From positions 1-9,124 of the forward strand of contig JAZBNV010000083.1 of NCBI GenBank assembly GCA_036350795.1: a stretch of 9,124 nt of DNA, given 5' to 3'. Made by a program: the position numbers and the translations under genes. Under the pieces are notes generated by a model that searched no databases, was not told the origin of the DNA, and saw nothing but the letters and a program-made list of their open reading frames with translations. Source of the stretch: JAUVKT01 sp036350795 (GTDB taxonomy: Bacteria; Bacteroidota; Bacteroidia; Bacteroidales; VadinHA17). Below, piece by piece: positions 1-6,594 of this stretch. Every line of letters begins with the position of its first letter. Positions within the stretch are counted from its first letter, which is position 1.

Positions 1-840
1 ATAAATAACGGAAACCTTACTTTTGATAATCTTCCCCAGGTGCCTGATATTAAACTTGATGAACACCAGTACAGGGTAATTGAGCAGATGGTAAAAGAAA
101 GAAGGTATTTCCAGCTTGAATTTGATATTCGCAACCATTTTAAGATGGGACCTGTTAAGTTTCACAATGTTATAGGAATTATTGAAGGGAGTAAATATCC
201 CGACGAATATGTAATAATGGGTGGTCACCTGGATGCTTTTGATGTTGCAACAGGCGGCGTTGATGATGGATCGGGAGTAACGCCTCATATGGAAGCCGCG
301 CGACTTATAATGGAAGCAGGAGGAAAGCCAAAAAGAACCATTATATGCGCTCTATGGGCAGCCGAAGAGTTTGGCCTGCTTGGCTCCAAGGCCTGGGTTC
401 TGGGCAACGAGGACAAGTGGGACAGGATTTCCAATTATTTTAACCGCGACGGAGGTCCTACTGTAGCAAACAGCCTTAGTGTGCCTGAGGCAATGTATGC
501 CGATTTTGAGAAAATATGTGAGCCGCTGAACAGCATTAACCCTGATTTCCCCTTCACCCTCACCAAAAGTGAGCCAAGAAGAAGGACAACCAGGGCAGGA
601 GGATCTGATCATGCCTACTTTGCCATTAATGGAGTACCGACAATTGGTTTTGGCACTGGCGATCCCAAAGGATATGATTTCAATTATGGCGAGATATGGC
701 ATACAGAAAGAGACACCTACAATATGAGTATTCCTGAATACCAGGAGCATACTGCAGTTGTAACAGCAGTGGTGGTTTACGGTATTGCCAACCTCGACCA
801 TATTCTTTCGAGGGAAGGCTATTTCCAGGAGGAAGAATAG
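1..840 (+). CDS. M28 family zinc metallopeptidase, 3' part (5' end outside window)
   Basis: The frame is open to the left edge, so this is the C-terminal 279 residues of a longer protein. A GTG at 40 could be read as a start, but it falls inside the conserved part of the frame and the coding sequence runs through it. Numbering from base 1, the di-zinc site typical of M28 aminopeptidases and carboxypeptidases is visible: H76 in GGHLD, D88/D89 in VDDGSG, the Glu pair E122-E123 in AAEEFG, D150 in NRDGG, and H234 in IWHTERDT. GGSDH (residues 200-204) is also characteristic. Family members remove N- or C-terminal amino acids from peptides and in Bacteroidota are usually exported, often with a PA domain before the catalytic domain. 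Signal peptide and PA domain would lie upstream and cannot be checked. All zinc ligands are present, so the enzyme is probably active. Exact substrate specificity is not readable. Confidence 0.9.
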   Translation: MNNGNLTFDNLPQVPDIKLDEHQYRVIEQMVKERRYFQLEFDIRNHFKMGPVKFHNVIGIIEGSKYPDEYVIMGGHLDAFDVATGGVDDGSGVTPHMEAARLIMEAGGKPKRTIICALWAAEEFGLLGSKAWVLGNEDKWDRISNYFNRDGGPTVANSLSVPEAMYADFEKICEPLNSINPDFPFTLTKSEPRRRTTRAGGSDHAYFAINGVPTIGFGTGDPKGYDFNYGEIWHTERDTYNMSIPEYQEHTAVVTAVVVYGIANLDHILSREGYFQEEE

Positions 841-857
841 ATATATCAGAAAGGAAC

Positions 858-998
858 AAAAAAGGCTGTCTCAAAAGTATAATACTCCTGTCATCCCGAG
901 CGAATGCGAGGGATCTAAATATTTGATAATCAGAACGATGGATTCCTCGCATTCGCTCGGAATGACAAAGATTGCACCCTTTTGAAACAGCCTCTTTT
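858..998. repeat. Nested inverted-repeat element between convergent genes
   Basis: Two inverted repeats are nested. The outer arms, 858-877 and 979-998, share the core GGCTGTcTCAAAAG and pair at about 18 of 20 positions. The inner arms, about 889-914 and 939-967, are built on TCATcCCGAGCGAATGCGAG and its complement, with only a few mismatches and a loop of about 25 bases. No reading frame inside looks coding. Motifs like the inner arm recur as dispersed intergenic repeats in Bacteroidota genomes (recalled, not searched). The element lies 18 bp after the M28 stop and 35 bp before the stop of the convergent C69 gene, so its transcript would fold into a long hairpin from either side and could act as a two-way terminator. 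It may be a small non-autonomous mobile element or a REP-like sequence. I did not find a clear target-site duplication. Confidence 0.8.
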
Positions 999-1033
999 GT
1001 TTTATCCCTAAGCCGGCACCTACAGCCTGCAGC

Positions 1034-2722
1034 CTATTTATTCTTAAACTTATCGCCGGTTTCCTTAACTATCCTGCGATACCATTCATCCGGGTAGCCC
1101 ACGTATTCAATTGCGGGTGTAACATATTTATACCCTTCAGGTATTTCCCTTTTTTCTTTCTTATTACCGTCAAGGTATTTTGTGAAGAGGAAAGCATAAA
1201 ACTTCTTCCATATCTCAGTGGTTTTATTACCTGCTGCAACAGAATAATCTGTAAGGTATCTGACAGCAGCCCGCTCATCTTCCTGGAAAATTTTGCCAGC
1301 AATCCTGTCAATTTCTGCAACTTCATCAATATAGCCCAGCTCAATCTTACTTTGAATTGTTTTAATATCACCCTCCACAAGTGATGCTTTATTGTAAGCG
1401 TAATTAGATACCTGGTTAAACACCCAGAAAGCTGCATCCTCAGAAAAGGTCATAATATCGCCGTTACCGCTTTTAAATGCCTGCGGAATATCAGTAATAC
1501 CGCAATACATTGGTGTATAAGCTGTATAGTAGGTATCGTCGACCCCAAACCATAATATGCCACCTACAGGATCGGGAAGCCAGCTTCTGCACTGCGCTAC
1601 AAAGGAAAAACCTGTCTGCTGGGTTGATATGGCTCTTTCGTTAAAATAAGTTTCGTTATCAACTTTCCAGCTCATAGGCCTGGATCTCATGGTTGATCCA
1701 AAGGGTCCGGCACCTAAATCTTTCGACATATCCATCGGAGTGTCCTGGTAATAATCTCTCATAAGCTCCATTACATCATGCACACTTAATTTTCTGTCGG
1801 GTTTTACCCAGAGAGGCATGCGGGTAGTGAGATCTTCGCCCATGGCATAAGGAAGAAAGGAATCCATTTTATTATTCACCCTGTTGAATCCTGCCCATAC
1901 CCTTGCTTCGCAGAAGCGGGCCGCTCCAAAATCAAGGGGTGCATATACATCACTGAAACTAAAATCTTTATCCTTACCTGTATACCAGCCAAAGTCCCTG
2001 GCAACATCGATTACATCGTAGGCATACACAGTTTCCACTTCTGGCATATTAATTTTATCGAGCTCTCTGGAACTGATTGATCTTTTACCGTCGGCCAGCG
2101 GGAAGGTGGTAATCCTGGCCTGGTTGGCATGACCCGAGATATACCCGTCGGGTATCCTTCGTGCCACCCATACAGCTCCCTTTTTACCAGGTCCCTTACC
2201 AATAAGCTCCATAATCCAGACCTCTTCGGGGTCGGCAATTGAGAAAGATTCTCCCGAACTGTAATAACCGTAATTATCAACTAATTCTGAAAAGGTTTTT
2301 ATTGCTTCCCGGGCATTCTTAGCTCTCTGTAATGTTATATAGATCAGCGACCCATAGTCGATCAGCCCTTCAGGATTCCTGAGTTCTCCGCGTCCGCCAA
2401 AGGTTGTTTCTCCTATTGCGAGCTGGTGCTGGTTAATATTACCCACAACATTAAAGGTATGCTCTGCCTGCGGAATCTCCCCCAGGTACTTACCAGTATC
2501 CCATTCATATACCTCAAGCATGCTTCCCTGTGGCCAGTTCTTGGCGGGCCAGTAATACAACTCGCCGTATAATACGTGCGAATCGGCCGAATAAGTTATC
2601 ATTGTGGAACCGTCAGTGCTGGCTCCTTTGCTTACCAGAAAATTTGTACATGCATCAGCAACAGGGATCAGTAATCCCGCCGCCAGCATTGATGCCAAAA
2701 AAAATATACCTGCTTTTTTCAT
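1034..2722 (-). CDS. C69 family dipeptidase (Ntn hydrolase), exported
   Basis: This encodes 562 residues from an ATG. Residues 1-24 form a signal peptide: MKK, a hydrophobic stretch, then the AxA-type end ADA. The next residue is C25 in CTNFLVSKGASTDGS, the N-terminal motif of peptidase family C69, whose members are cysteine N-terminal nucleophile hydrolases related to Lactobacillus PepD. Cleavage between A24 and C25 would expose the catalytic Cys as the new N-terminus, so export and activation would be one step. The family splits dipeptides with broad specificity. The sequence before the Cys (VADAC) is a poor lipobox, so a lipoprotein is less likely. The length fits exported Bacteroidota members. 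There is no Shine-Dalgarno sequence before the ATG. The gene follows cutC on the same strand across a 267-bp repeat-filled gap, so read-through from cutC is possible, and a weak promoter of its own is seen. Confidence 0.93.
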   Translation of the reverse strand: MKKAGIFFLASMLAAGLLIPVADACTNFLVSKGASTDGSTMITYSADSHVLYGELYYWPAKNWPQGSMLEVYEWDTGKYLGEIPQAEHTFNVVGNINQHQLAIGETTFGGRGELRNPEGLIDYGSLIYITLQRAKNAREAIKTFSELVDNYGYYSSGESFSIADPEEVWIMELIGKGPGKKGAVWVARRIPDGYISGHANQARITTFPLADGKRSISSRELDKINMPEVETVYAYDVIDVARDFGWYTGKDKDFSFSDVYAPLDFGAARFCEARVWAGFNRVNNKMDSFLPYAMGEDLTTRMPLWVKPDRKLSVHDVMELMRDYYQDTPMDMSKDLGAGPFGSTMRSRPMSWKVDNETYFNERAISTQQTGFSFVAQCRSWLPDPVGGILWFGVDDTYYTAYTPMYCGITDIPQAFKSGNGDIMTFSEDAAFWVFNQVSNYAYNKASLVEGDIKTIQSKIELGYIDEVAEIDRIAGKIFQEDERAAVRYLTDYSVAAGNKTTEIWKKFYAFLFTKYLDGNKKEKREIPEGYKYVTPAIEYVGYPDEWYRRIVKETGDKFKNK

Positions 2723-2741
2723 ATAATATTTACTTTAAACA

Positions 2742-2773
2742 TAAAACTAATTCTCATTTCCTGTTAACCTCAA
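2742..2773 (-). promoter_or_regulatory. Possible Bacteroidota-type promoter for the C69 dipeptidase
   Basis: On the minus strand TAGTTTTA (2742-2749) matches the -7 consensus TAnnTTTG at all but the last position. A TTG (2771-2773) lies 21 bp upstream as a -33 element, slightly longer than the usual spacing. The TTG belongs to the degenerate edge of the adjacent TTGA-containing tandem repeats. The leader would be about 12 bases. The match is imperfect and the call tentative. Confidence 0.3.
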
Positions 2774-2776
2774 CCA

Positions 2777-2878
2777 TCAACCCCTCAACTTCTCAACTTC
2801 TCAACTTCTCAACTTCTCAACTTCTCAACTTCTCAACCCCTCAACCCCTCAACCCCTCAACCCCTCAACCCCTCAACC
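2777..2878. repeat. 8-bp tandem repeats: TCAACTTC x6 and TCAACCCC x5, G-quadruplex capable
   Basis: Read on the plus strand: one TCAACCCC (2777-2784), six perfect TCAACTTC (2785-2832), five perfect TCAACCCC (2833-2872), then a partial TCAACC (2873-2878). The two units share TCAAC and differ by CC versus TT, as if one array arose from the other by point change and expansion. On the minus strand, the one transcribed for cutC and the C69 gene, the second block reads GGGGTTGA five times in a row. Five G4 runs with four-base spacers meet the usual sequence rule for an intramolecular G-quadruplex. The array ends 54 bp before the C69 start codon. Confidence 0.97.
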
Positions 2879-2938
2879 AACCTTTAACCTTTAACCTTTA
2901 ACCTTTAACCTTTAACCTTTAACCTTTAACCTTTAACC
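2879..2938. repeat. 7-bp tandem repeat AACCTTT, eight copies
   Basis: Eight perfect AACCTTT units (2879-2934) are followed by a partial AACC (2935-2938). The array directly abuts the 8-bp array, with the CAACC at their junction shared by both. On the minus strand the unit reads AAAGGTT, with a GG pair every seven bases. A seven-base period cannot maintain a reading frame and no start or stop context suggests coding. Perfect short tandem copies like these are prone to copy-number change by strand slippage. Confidence 0.97.
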
Positions 2939-2947
2939 ATTAACCCT

Positions 2948-2985
2948 ACCGTTTACCGTTTACCGTTTACCGTTTACCGTTTACC
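2948..2985. repeat. 7-bp tandem repeat ACCGTTT, five copies
   Basis: Five perfect ACCGTTT units (2948-2982) plus ACC (2983-2985) form the last block of the patchwork. It is separated from the AACCTTT array by a nine-base bridge containing TTAACCCT. The block ends 4 bp from the cutC stop codon. No rho-independent terminator is seen after cutC, so the whole patchwork would lie in the 3' untranslated part of its transcript. Confidence 0.96.
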
Positions 2986-2989
2986 TTCC

Positions 2990-3739
2990 CTATTCGTACG
3001 AATCAATAATATCCCTTATCTTCCTTATCTTCTGTTCATCTGCAACTTTTCGTTCGAATTCGGATAAACCCGCTACTCCTCCCATAAATATATCGTTTTT
3101 CCTGAACCTCATTTTACTGTTTGTTACCGACCGGCCTGTAAGGTGAAACTGTTGAGCCCCGGTTTCATTAATTATGCCGGCAATGTTATTTTCATTAATA
3201 CCTGATCCCGGCATAATAGCAATTCTGTTGCCAGCCTTCTCCACAAGCTTTTTAAGCAGGGCTGTATTGTGCACTGCAAGGTTGGAGTGTCCTGAGGTGA
3301 GAATAATTTTAGCACCACATCCTATAATATCCTCGAGGGCAGAAAATGGGTCTGATGTCATATCAAAGGCCCTGTGAAAAGTGACAGGCAGGGGGGCGGC
3401 AATTTCAAGAAGTTCAGCTGTCCCGGATATATCAACCTGTCCGTCGGCACTTAAGACGCCCAGTACAATACCATCTGCACCTTCTCCTGCAGCTATCCTG
3501 ATATCTTCCTTCATAATTTCCATCTCAGAATTGCTGTAGAGGAAATCCCCTCCGCGTGGTCTGATTATTACGTTAAGCAGGATTTTCAGGTTTTTCCGGA
3601 CCTGGCGTATTGTACCTGCACTTGGTGTTGTGCCTCCCTCGTAAAGATTATCACAAAGCTCAACCCTGTCGGCACCGGCTCTTTCGGCAATAATGGCCGA
3701 GTCAACAGAATCAATACATATTTCAAGTATTCTTTTCAA
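2990..3739 (-). CDS. cutC: CutC family protein (copper homeostasis family, TIM barrel)
   Basis: This encodes 249 residues, the normal length for the family. Conserved blocks appear in order: RVELCDNLYEGGTTPS (25-40), RPRGGDF (60-66), GVLSADGQVD (94-103), VTFHRAFDM (119-127), ILTSG (146-150) and MPGSGIN (176-182). The fold is a cytosolic TIM barrel. The name comes from copper-tolerance work in E. coli, but the direct role in copper handling is disputed and no biochemical reaction is firmly assigned. The start is a TTG: the frame begins TTG-AAA-AGA, giving MKRILEIC, which lines up with family N-termini, and no in-frame ATG lies close upstream. No copper transporter or sensor is nearby. The gene is divergent from the nucleotidyltransferase gene and upstream of the C69 gene on the same strand. 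Confidence 0.93.
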   Translation of the reverse strand: MKRILEICIDSVDSAIIAERAGADRVELCDNLYEGGTTPSAGTIRQVRKNLKILLNVIIRPRGGDFLYSNSEMEIMKEDIRIAAGEGADGIVLGVLSADGQVDISGTAELLEIAAPLPVTFHRAFDMTSDPFSALEDIIGCGAKIILTSGHSNLAVHNTALLKKLVEKAGNRIAIMPGSGINENNIAGIINETGAQQFHLTGRSVTNSKMRFRKNDIFMGGVAGLSEFERKVADEQKIRKIRDIIDSYE

Positions 3740-3760
3740 AATCTTTTGTTTAAAATGACT

Positions 3761-3791
3761 GTTAAAGGTAGTTATATTTTTCTTAGTTTTG
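3761..3791 (+). promoter_or_regulatory. Probable promoter for the nucleotidyltransferase gene
   Basis: TAGTTTTG at 3784-3791 matches the Bacteroidota -7 consensus TAnnTTTG exactly. At the standard 19-bp distance the -33 position holds GTTA (3761-3764) instead of TTTG, so the upstream element is weak. The implied transcript start near 3797 gives a leader of about 48 bases before the ATG at 3845. Confidence 0.45.
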
Positions 3792-3795
3792 TAAG
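3763..3795 (-). promoter_or_regulatory. Weak candidate promoter for cutC, overlapping the opposite promoter
   Basis: On the minus strand TACCTTTA (3763-3770) matches TAnnTTTG at all but the last base. The region 19-21 bp upstream has CTTA (3792-3795) but no TTG. It would start transcription about 17 bases before the TTG start codon of cutC and would overlap the plus-strand promoter almost completely, so the two could interfere. Tentative. Confidence 0.25.
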
Positions 3796-3844
3796 CTGTT
3801 GGGCGAATTAATTATAAGGGTACTAATTATATAAAAGATTGATT

Positions 3845-4753
3845 ATGAAGAATGTAGAACCAGTTATTTTAGTCCTGGCTGCAGGTATGGGAAGCCGCTA
3901 CGGAGGCAACAAGCAACTTGATACCGTGGGCCCGAATGGAGAGACAATTATTGATTATTCCATTTTCGACGCAGCAAGGGCCGGTTTTAAGAAAATTTTA
4001 TTTGTAATACGAAGGGACATTGAGGAGCAATTCAGGGAGCAGTTTGTAAAGCCCTTAAAGGGTTTTATTGATGTTGATTATGTTTTCCAGGACCTGGATA
4101 ATTTACCGGGAGACCTTGTCCCGCCGGCCGGCAGAGAAAAACCCTGGGGAACCAGTCATGCAATTATGGTGGCAAAAGATAAAATAGATGTACCCTTTGG
4201 TGTGATTAATTCGGATGATTATTACGGTGTTAGTTCTTTTAAAATTCTATACGATTTTCTTGTCAACGACCAGGATGAAAACAGGTATTCCATAATAGGG
4301 TACAAAATGGGTAATACTCTTTCTGATCATGGCGATGTAAACAGGGGAGTATGCAAGACTGACAATGACGGCAACCTGGTTGATATTGTTGAGACGAGGA
4401 AAATTGTGAAGACTCCTGAAGGTATTTTTGCGCCCGGTCCGGACGGGGAGATGAAATCGTATTCACCTGACGACATCGTTTCAATGAATTTGTGGGGATT
4501 TAAACCGGGATGTTTTAAATACCTGGAGGAGGAGTTTATTAATTTCATAGGGAGAAACGCCGGGGACATCAAGGCTGAACTGGATATCCCAACTTCAATG
4601 GATGTATTTGTTAAAAAAGGTGAGGTGAGTATAAAGGTACTTATGACAGATGAACACTGGCTGGGAGTGACCTACCGTGAAGACAAACCCTACGTTGTTG
4701 AAGGAATAAAGGAAAAGATAGATAAGGGAATTTACCCGAATAAGCTATGGTAA
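3845..4753 (+). CDS. Sugar-phosphate nucleotidylyltransferase-like protein
   Basis: I start the protein at ATG 3845 (302 residues), not the TTG two codons upstream, because ATG-AAG gives MKNVEPVILVLAAG, the usual N-terminus. Residues 11-25 carry the signature LAAGMGSRYGG followed by K23, the G-x-G-S/T-R...K nucleotide-binding loop of NTP-transferases. The acidic pair D124-D125 in INSDDYYG fits the metal-binding aspartates of the GT-A-like fold. The family joins an NTP to a sugar 1-phosphate, releasing pyrophosphate and giving an NDP-sugar, in the cytosol. This subgroup is recognisable, but I cannot name its sugar or nucleotide. Relatives are often found beside a choline or aminoglycoside kinase-like gene, which is absent here. 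The stop codon is 2 bp from the stop of the convergent M23 gene. Confidence 0.88.
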   Translation: MKNVEPVILVLAAGMGSRYGGNKQLDTVGPNGETIIDYSIFDAARAGFKKILFVIRRDIEEQFREQFVKPLKGFIDVDYVFQDLDNLPGDLVPPAGREKPWGTSHAIMVAKDKIDVPFGVINSDDYYGVSSFKILYDFLVNDQDENRYSIIGYKMGNTLSDHGDVNRGVCKTDNDGNLVDIVETRKIVKTPEGIFAPGPDGEMKSYSPDDIVSMNLWGFKPGCFKYLEEEFINFIGRNAGDIKAELDIPTSMDVFVKKGEVSIKVLMTDEHWLGVTYREDKPYVVEGIKEKIDKGIYPNKLW

Positions 4754-4755
4754 TT

Positions 4756-6453
4756 TTACCAGTGGAACTCAGCAGCATAATCAGCTGAGTTTCCCCTGTT
4801 ATCAGTAACTGTGAGAACCAGGCTATGGTTTGTGTCTTTTTCAAGATTTCCTTTCCTGAACAGATACCTGATCAGTTTATTCTTTGCATCCCATTCAAAA
4901 AGCGCCCATTTTCCATCAATAAAACCCTCGTATGAGGCTATACCGCTAAAATCATCGTCTATTTCCAGCCTGAGTTCATCACGACCTTTGATATTCTCTC
5001 CATCAGAAAAATTCAGAGCTTTGATCACCGGTGCAAGGGTGTCGGCCGCTATGGCGAATTTTCCAAATTGCCTCAGGCTTGTGCTAATGAAACCCTCGTC
5101 AATCTCACCCCCTATAAAAACAGTGTCCTTACCTGATATAGAAACAATACCAGCCTTACCGAGGAGCTTTTCGCTGCCTGCCACGGGCAAAATTGATAAG
5201 GTGAAACTCTTGTGTACCGGAATTTCATCACGGTGAATAACATGTATATCTGATAGCAGCGACCTGGTTGAAGGAAGCTTTGAATAGGAGAAATACACAG
5301 TATCATAGAAAGCATCTGAAGGGATTTCAAGTCTTACATCCTCCCTGATAAAACTATTTGCCTTATTGAAGGGCATAATAGTATCAAAATGGTTTTCTGC
5401 TATCTTATTATCAGAAAAATCTGCTCTCTTTGCCGAAAAAACAAGCGAAGAAATATTATCGGCAAAGTCAATCACGTCGATTTTAATCTCGTGTATATTG
5501 CTATCCGGGAGGCAAAGTACTCCATTGTTGACCAGGGTGTCGTAAATAGCAAGGAAGTTGTTCGGTTCAACAAAGGTCTCCTGGTAATATGTTCCTGAGC
5601 GCTGGTATTCTGCAAAATCTATATGACTGTTTATATACCTGGTTTGATCGAAAGAGAATTCCTCAATAGTGTGCTTATAAACAGTTTCGCCATCAAGCAT
5701 AAGCCTTATGGTTTTTACACCACATTTATTCCAGCTGTTATTAATAAAGTCATAGGTACTGATGCCCACTCCAAAACACCCTGCAAGCTCCATAACCCTG
5801 TTTGACGAAATCCTGTAAATTCCATTCGATCCCATCAGGTCGAAGCGCTGTACCTCCCTTTTCCCGTTTATTTCTGAAGATCTGCCCAGGGGATATAGGG
5901 CAAGCTTTTTAATAAGGGGTCGGATATTATCTTCAAGTTCAAAATAATCCAGGGGATTAATAGGATTTTCATTAGCTGAGTTTCTTAATTCAAAATGCAG
6001 GTGCGGGCCGAAGGAAGATCCCGAATTACCGGAATAGGCAATTAGTTCTCCTGCACTTACCGGGAAAAGTTGCCTGTCGGGAAACAGGTTTACAGTATAC
6101 GATTCCCTGTTATATTGTTTGCCTGTTACATACGATTCTATTTCAGGGCTAAACCTGTTAAGGTGTCCGTAAACAGATGAGATTCCGTTGGGATGCCTTA
6201 TATAAAGTGCATTTCCAAAGCCACCAGGGCTGACACTGATGCGGTAAATATATCCGTCTGCAACCGAATATACCTTCTTTCCGTTTACCCCATTTGTTTT
6301 AAAGTCAAGCCCCGAGTGGAAATGACCCGGGCGGAGTTCTCCAAAATTGGCAGACAGGCTCAGCGGAATATCAAGAGGTGATGTGAAAACTATCTTTTTA
6401 TCTCCCCCCTCAAATACCAGCAATGCAATAGCTAAAAAAATTGTTTTGTACAT
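4756..6453 (-). CDS. Exported M23/LytM family metallopeptidase
   Basis: This encodes 565 residues from an ATG. A short hydrophobic N-terminus (residues 4-14) acts as signal peptide or anchor. The LytM (peptidase M23) domain follows at about 24-170. Zinc ligands are H46 and D50 in HSGLD and H153 in HLHFE. H97 in VYGHL and H151 are the expected catalytic histidines, so all key residues are present. M23 enzymes cut peptide cross-links in peptidoglycan in the periplasm. The remaining roughly 390 residues lack any motif I recognise; the sequence looks beta-rich with alternating hydrophobic residues and may be a binding or scaffold region. The catalytic domain at the N-terminus, followed by a long C-terminal region, is an order known from Bacteroidota M23 proteins. 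A strong promoter lies just upstream, back to back with the zapA-unit promoter, so wall remodelling and division genes share a control region. Confidence 0.92.
   Translation of the reverse strand: MYKTIFLAIALLVFEGGDKKIVFTSPLDIPLSLSANFGELRPGHFHSGLDFKTNGVNGKKVYSVADGYIYRISVSPGGFGNALYIRHPNGISSVYGHLNRFSPEIESYVTGKQYNRESYTVNLFPDRQLFPVSAGELIAYSGNSGSSFGPHLHFELRNSANENPINPLDYFELEDNIRPLIKKLALYPLGRSSEINGKREVQRFDLMGSNGIYRISSNRVMELAGCFGVGISTYDFINNSWNKCGVKTIRLMLDGETVYKHTIEEFSFDQTRYINSHIDFAEYQRSGTYYQETFVEPNNFLAIYDTLVNNGVLCLPDSNIHEIKIDVIDFADNISSLVFSAKRADFSDNKIAENHFDTIMPFNKANSFIREDVRLEIPSDAFYDTVYFSYSKLPSTRSLLSDIHVIHRDEIPVHKSFTLSILPVAGSEKLLGKAGIVSISGKDTVFIGGEIDEGFISTSLRQFGKFAIAADTLAPVIKALNFSDGENIKGRDELRLEIDDDFSGIASYEGFIDGKWALFEWDAKNKLIRYLFRKGNLEKDTNHSLVLTVTDNRGNSADYAAEFHW
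4764..4793 (+). terminator. Possible hairpin terminator after the nucleotidyltransferase gene
   Basis: AACTCAGC (4766-4773) and GCTGAGTT (4784-4791) form a perfect 8-bp stem with a 10-base loop, extendable by one G-U and one G-C pair. It begins 10 bp after the plus-strand stop codon. The following T tract is weak (TTTCCCC). The hairpin lies inside the last codons of the opposite M23 gene, so the plus-strand unit must terminate within its neighbour's coding region if this is used. Confidence 0.35.
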
Positions 6454-6482
6454 CTGAAATTACTTGTATTGGACTCTTAGTG

Positions 6483-6513
6483 CAAAACTATCATTACTGC
6501 CTGTTATCTCAAA
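6483..6513 (-). promoter_or_regulatory. Canonical Bacteroidota promoter for the M23 peptidase gene
   Basis: On the minus strand TTTG (6510-6513) is followed by exactly 19 bases and TAGTTTTG (6483-6490), a perfect match to the TTTG-N19-TAnnTTTG pattern read by the phylum's primary sigma factor. The predicted start near 6476 gives a leader of about 23 bases before the ATG at 6453. Confidence 0.75.
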
Positions 6514-6529
6514 CAATATTCTGCTTTTT

Positions 6530-6560
6530 TTTGTTATTCCAACTAACTGATGTATTTTTG
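6530..6560 (+). promoter_or_regulatory. Canonical Bacteroidota promoter for the coiled-coil/zapA unit
   Basis: TTTG (6530-6533), exactly 19 bases, then TATTTTTG (6553-6560) matches the consensus perfectly. The predicted transcript start near 6567 lies downstream of the ATG at 6550, so that codon cannot start the gene and ATG 6595 is the real start, with a leader of about 28 bases. The -33 box is 16 bp from the -33 box of the divergent M23 promoter. Confidence 0.75.
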
Positions 6561-6594
6561 TAAGGAATCATGGATAACTATAGCCGTAGGTAAA

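Noticed and set aside
1..60. GTG at position 40 as the true start of the M28 gene
   Set aside because: The same frame is open to base 1 and the visible part lacks the signal peptide and N-terminal portion expected of the family, so the gene is cut by the window edge.
2530..2901. 123-residue plus-strand frame with a repetitive Ser-Thr-Gln-Leu-Asn ending
   Set aside because: It runs antisense through the start of the C69 gene and its repetitive end is only the 8-bp DNA repeat read in three frames (a 24-base, 8-residue period). There is no independent support for a protein.
2879..2938. Telomere-like AACCTTT array as a replicon end
   Set aside because: The array is internal, flanked on both sides by intact chromosomal genes, and has no hairpin-end or linear-replicon gene nearby.
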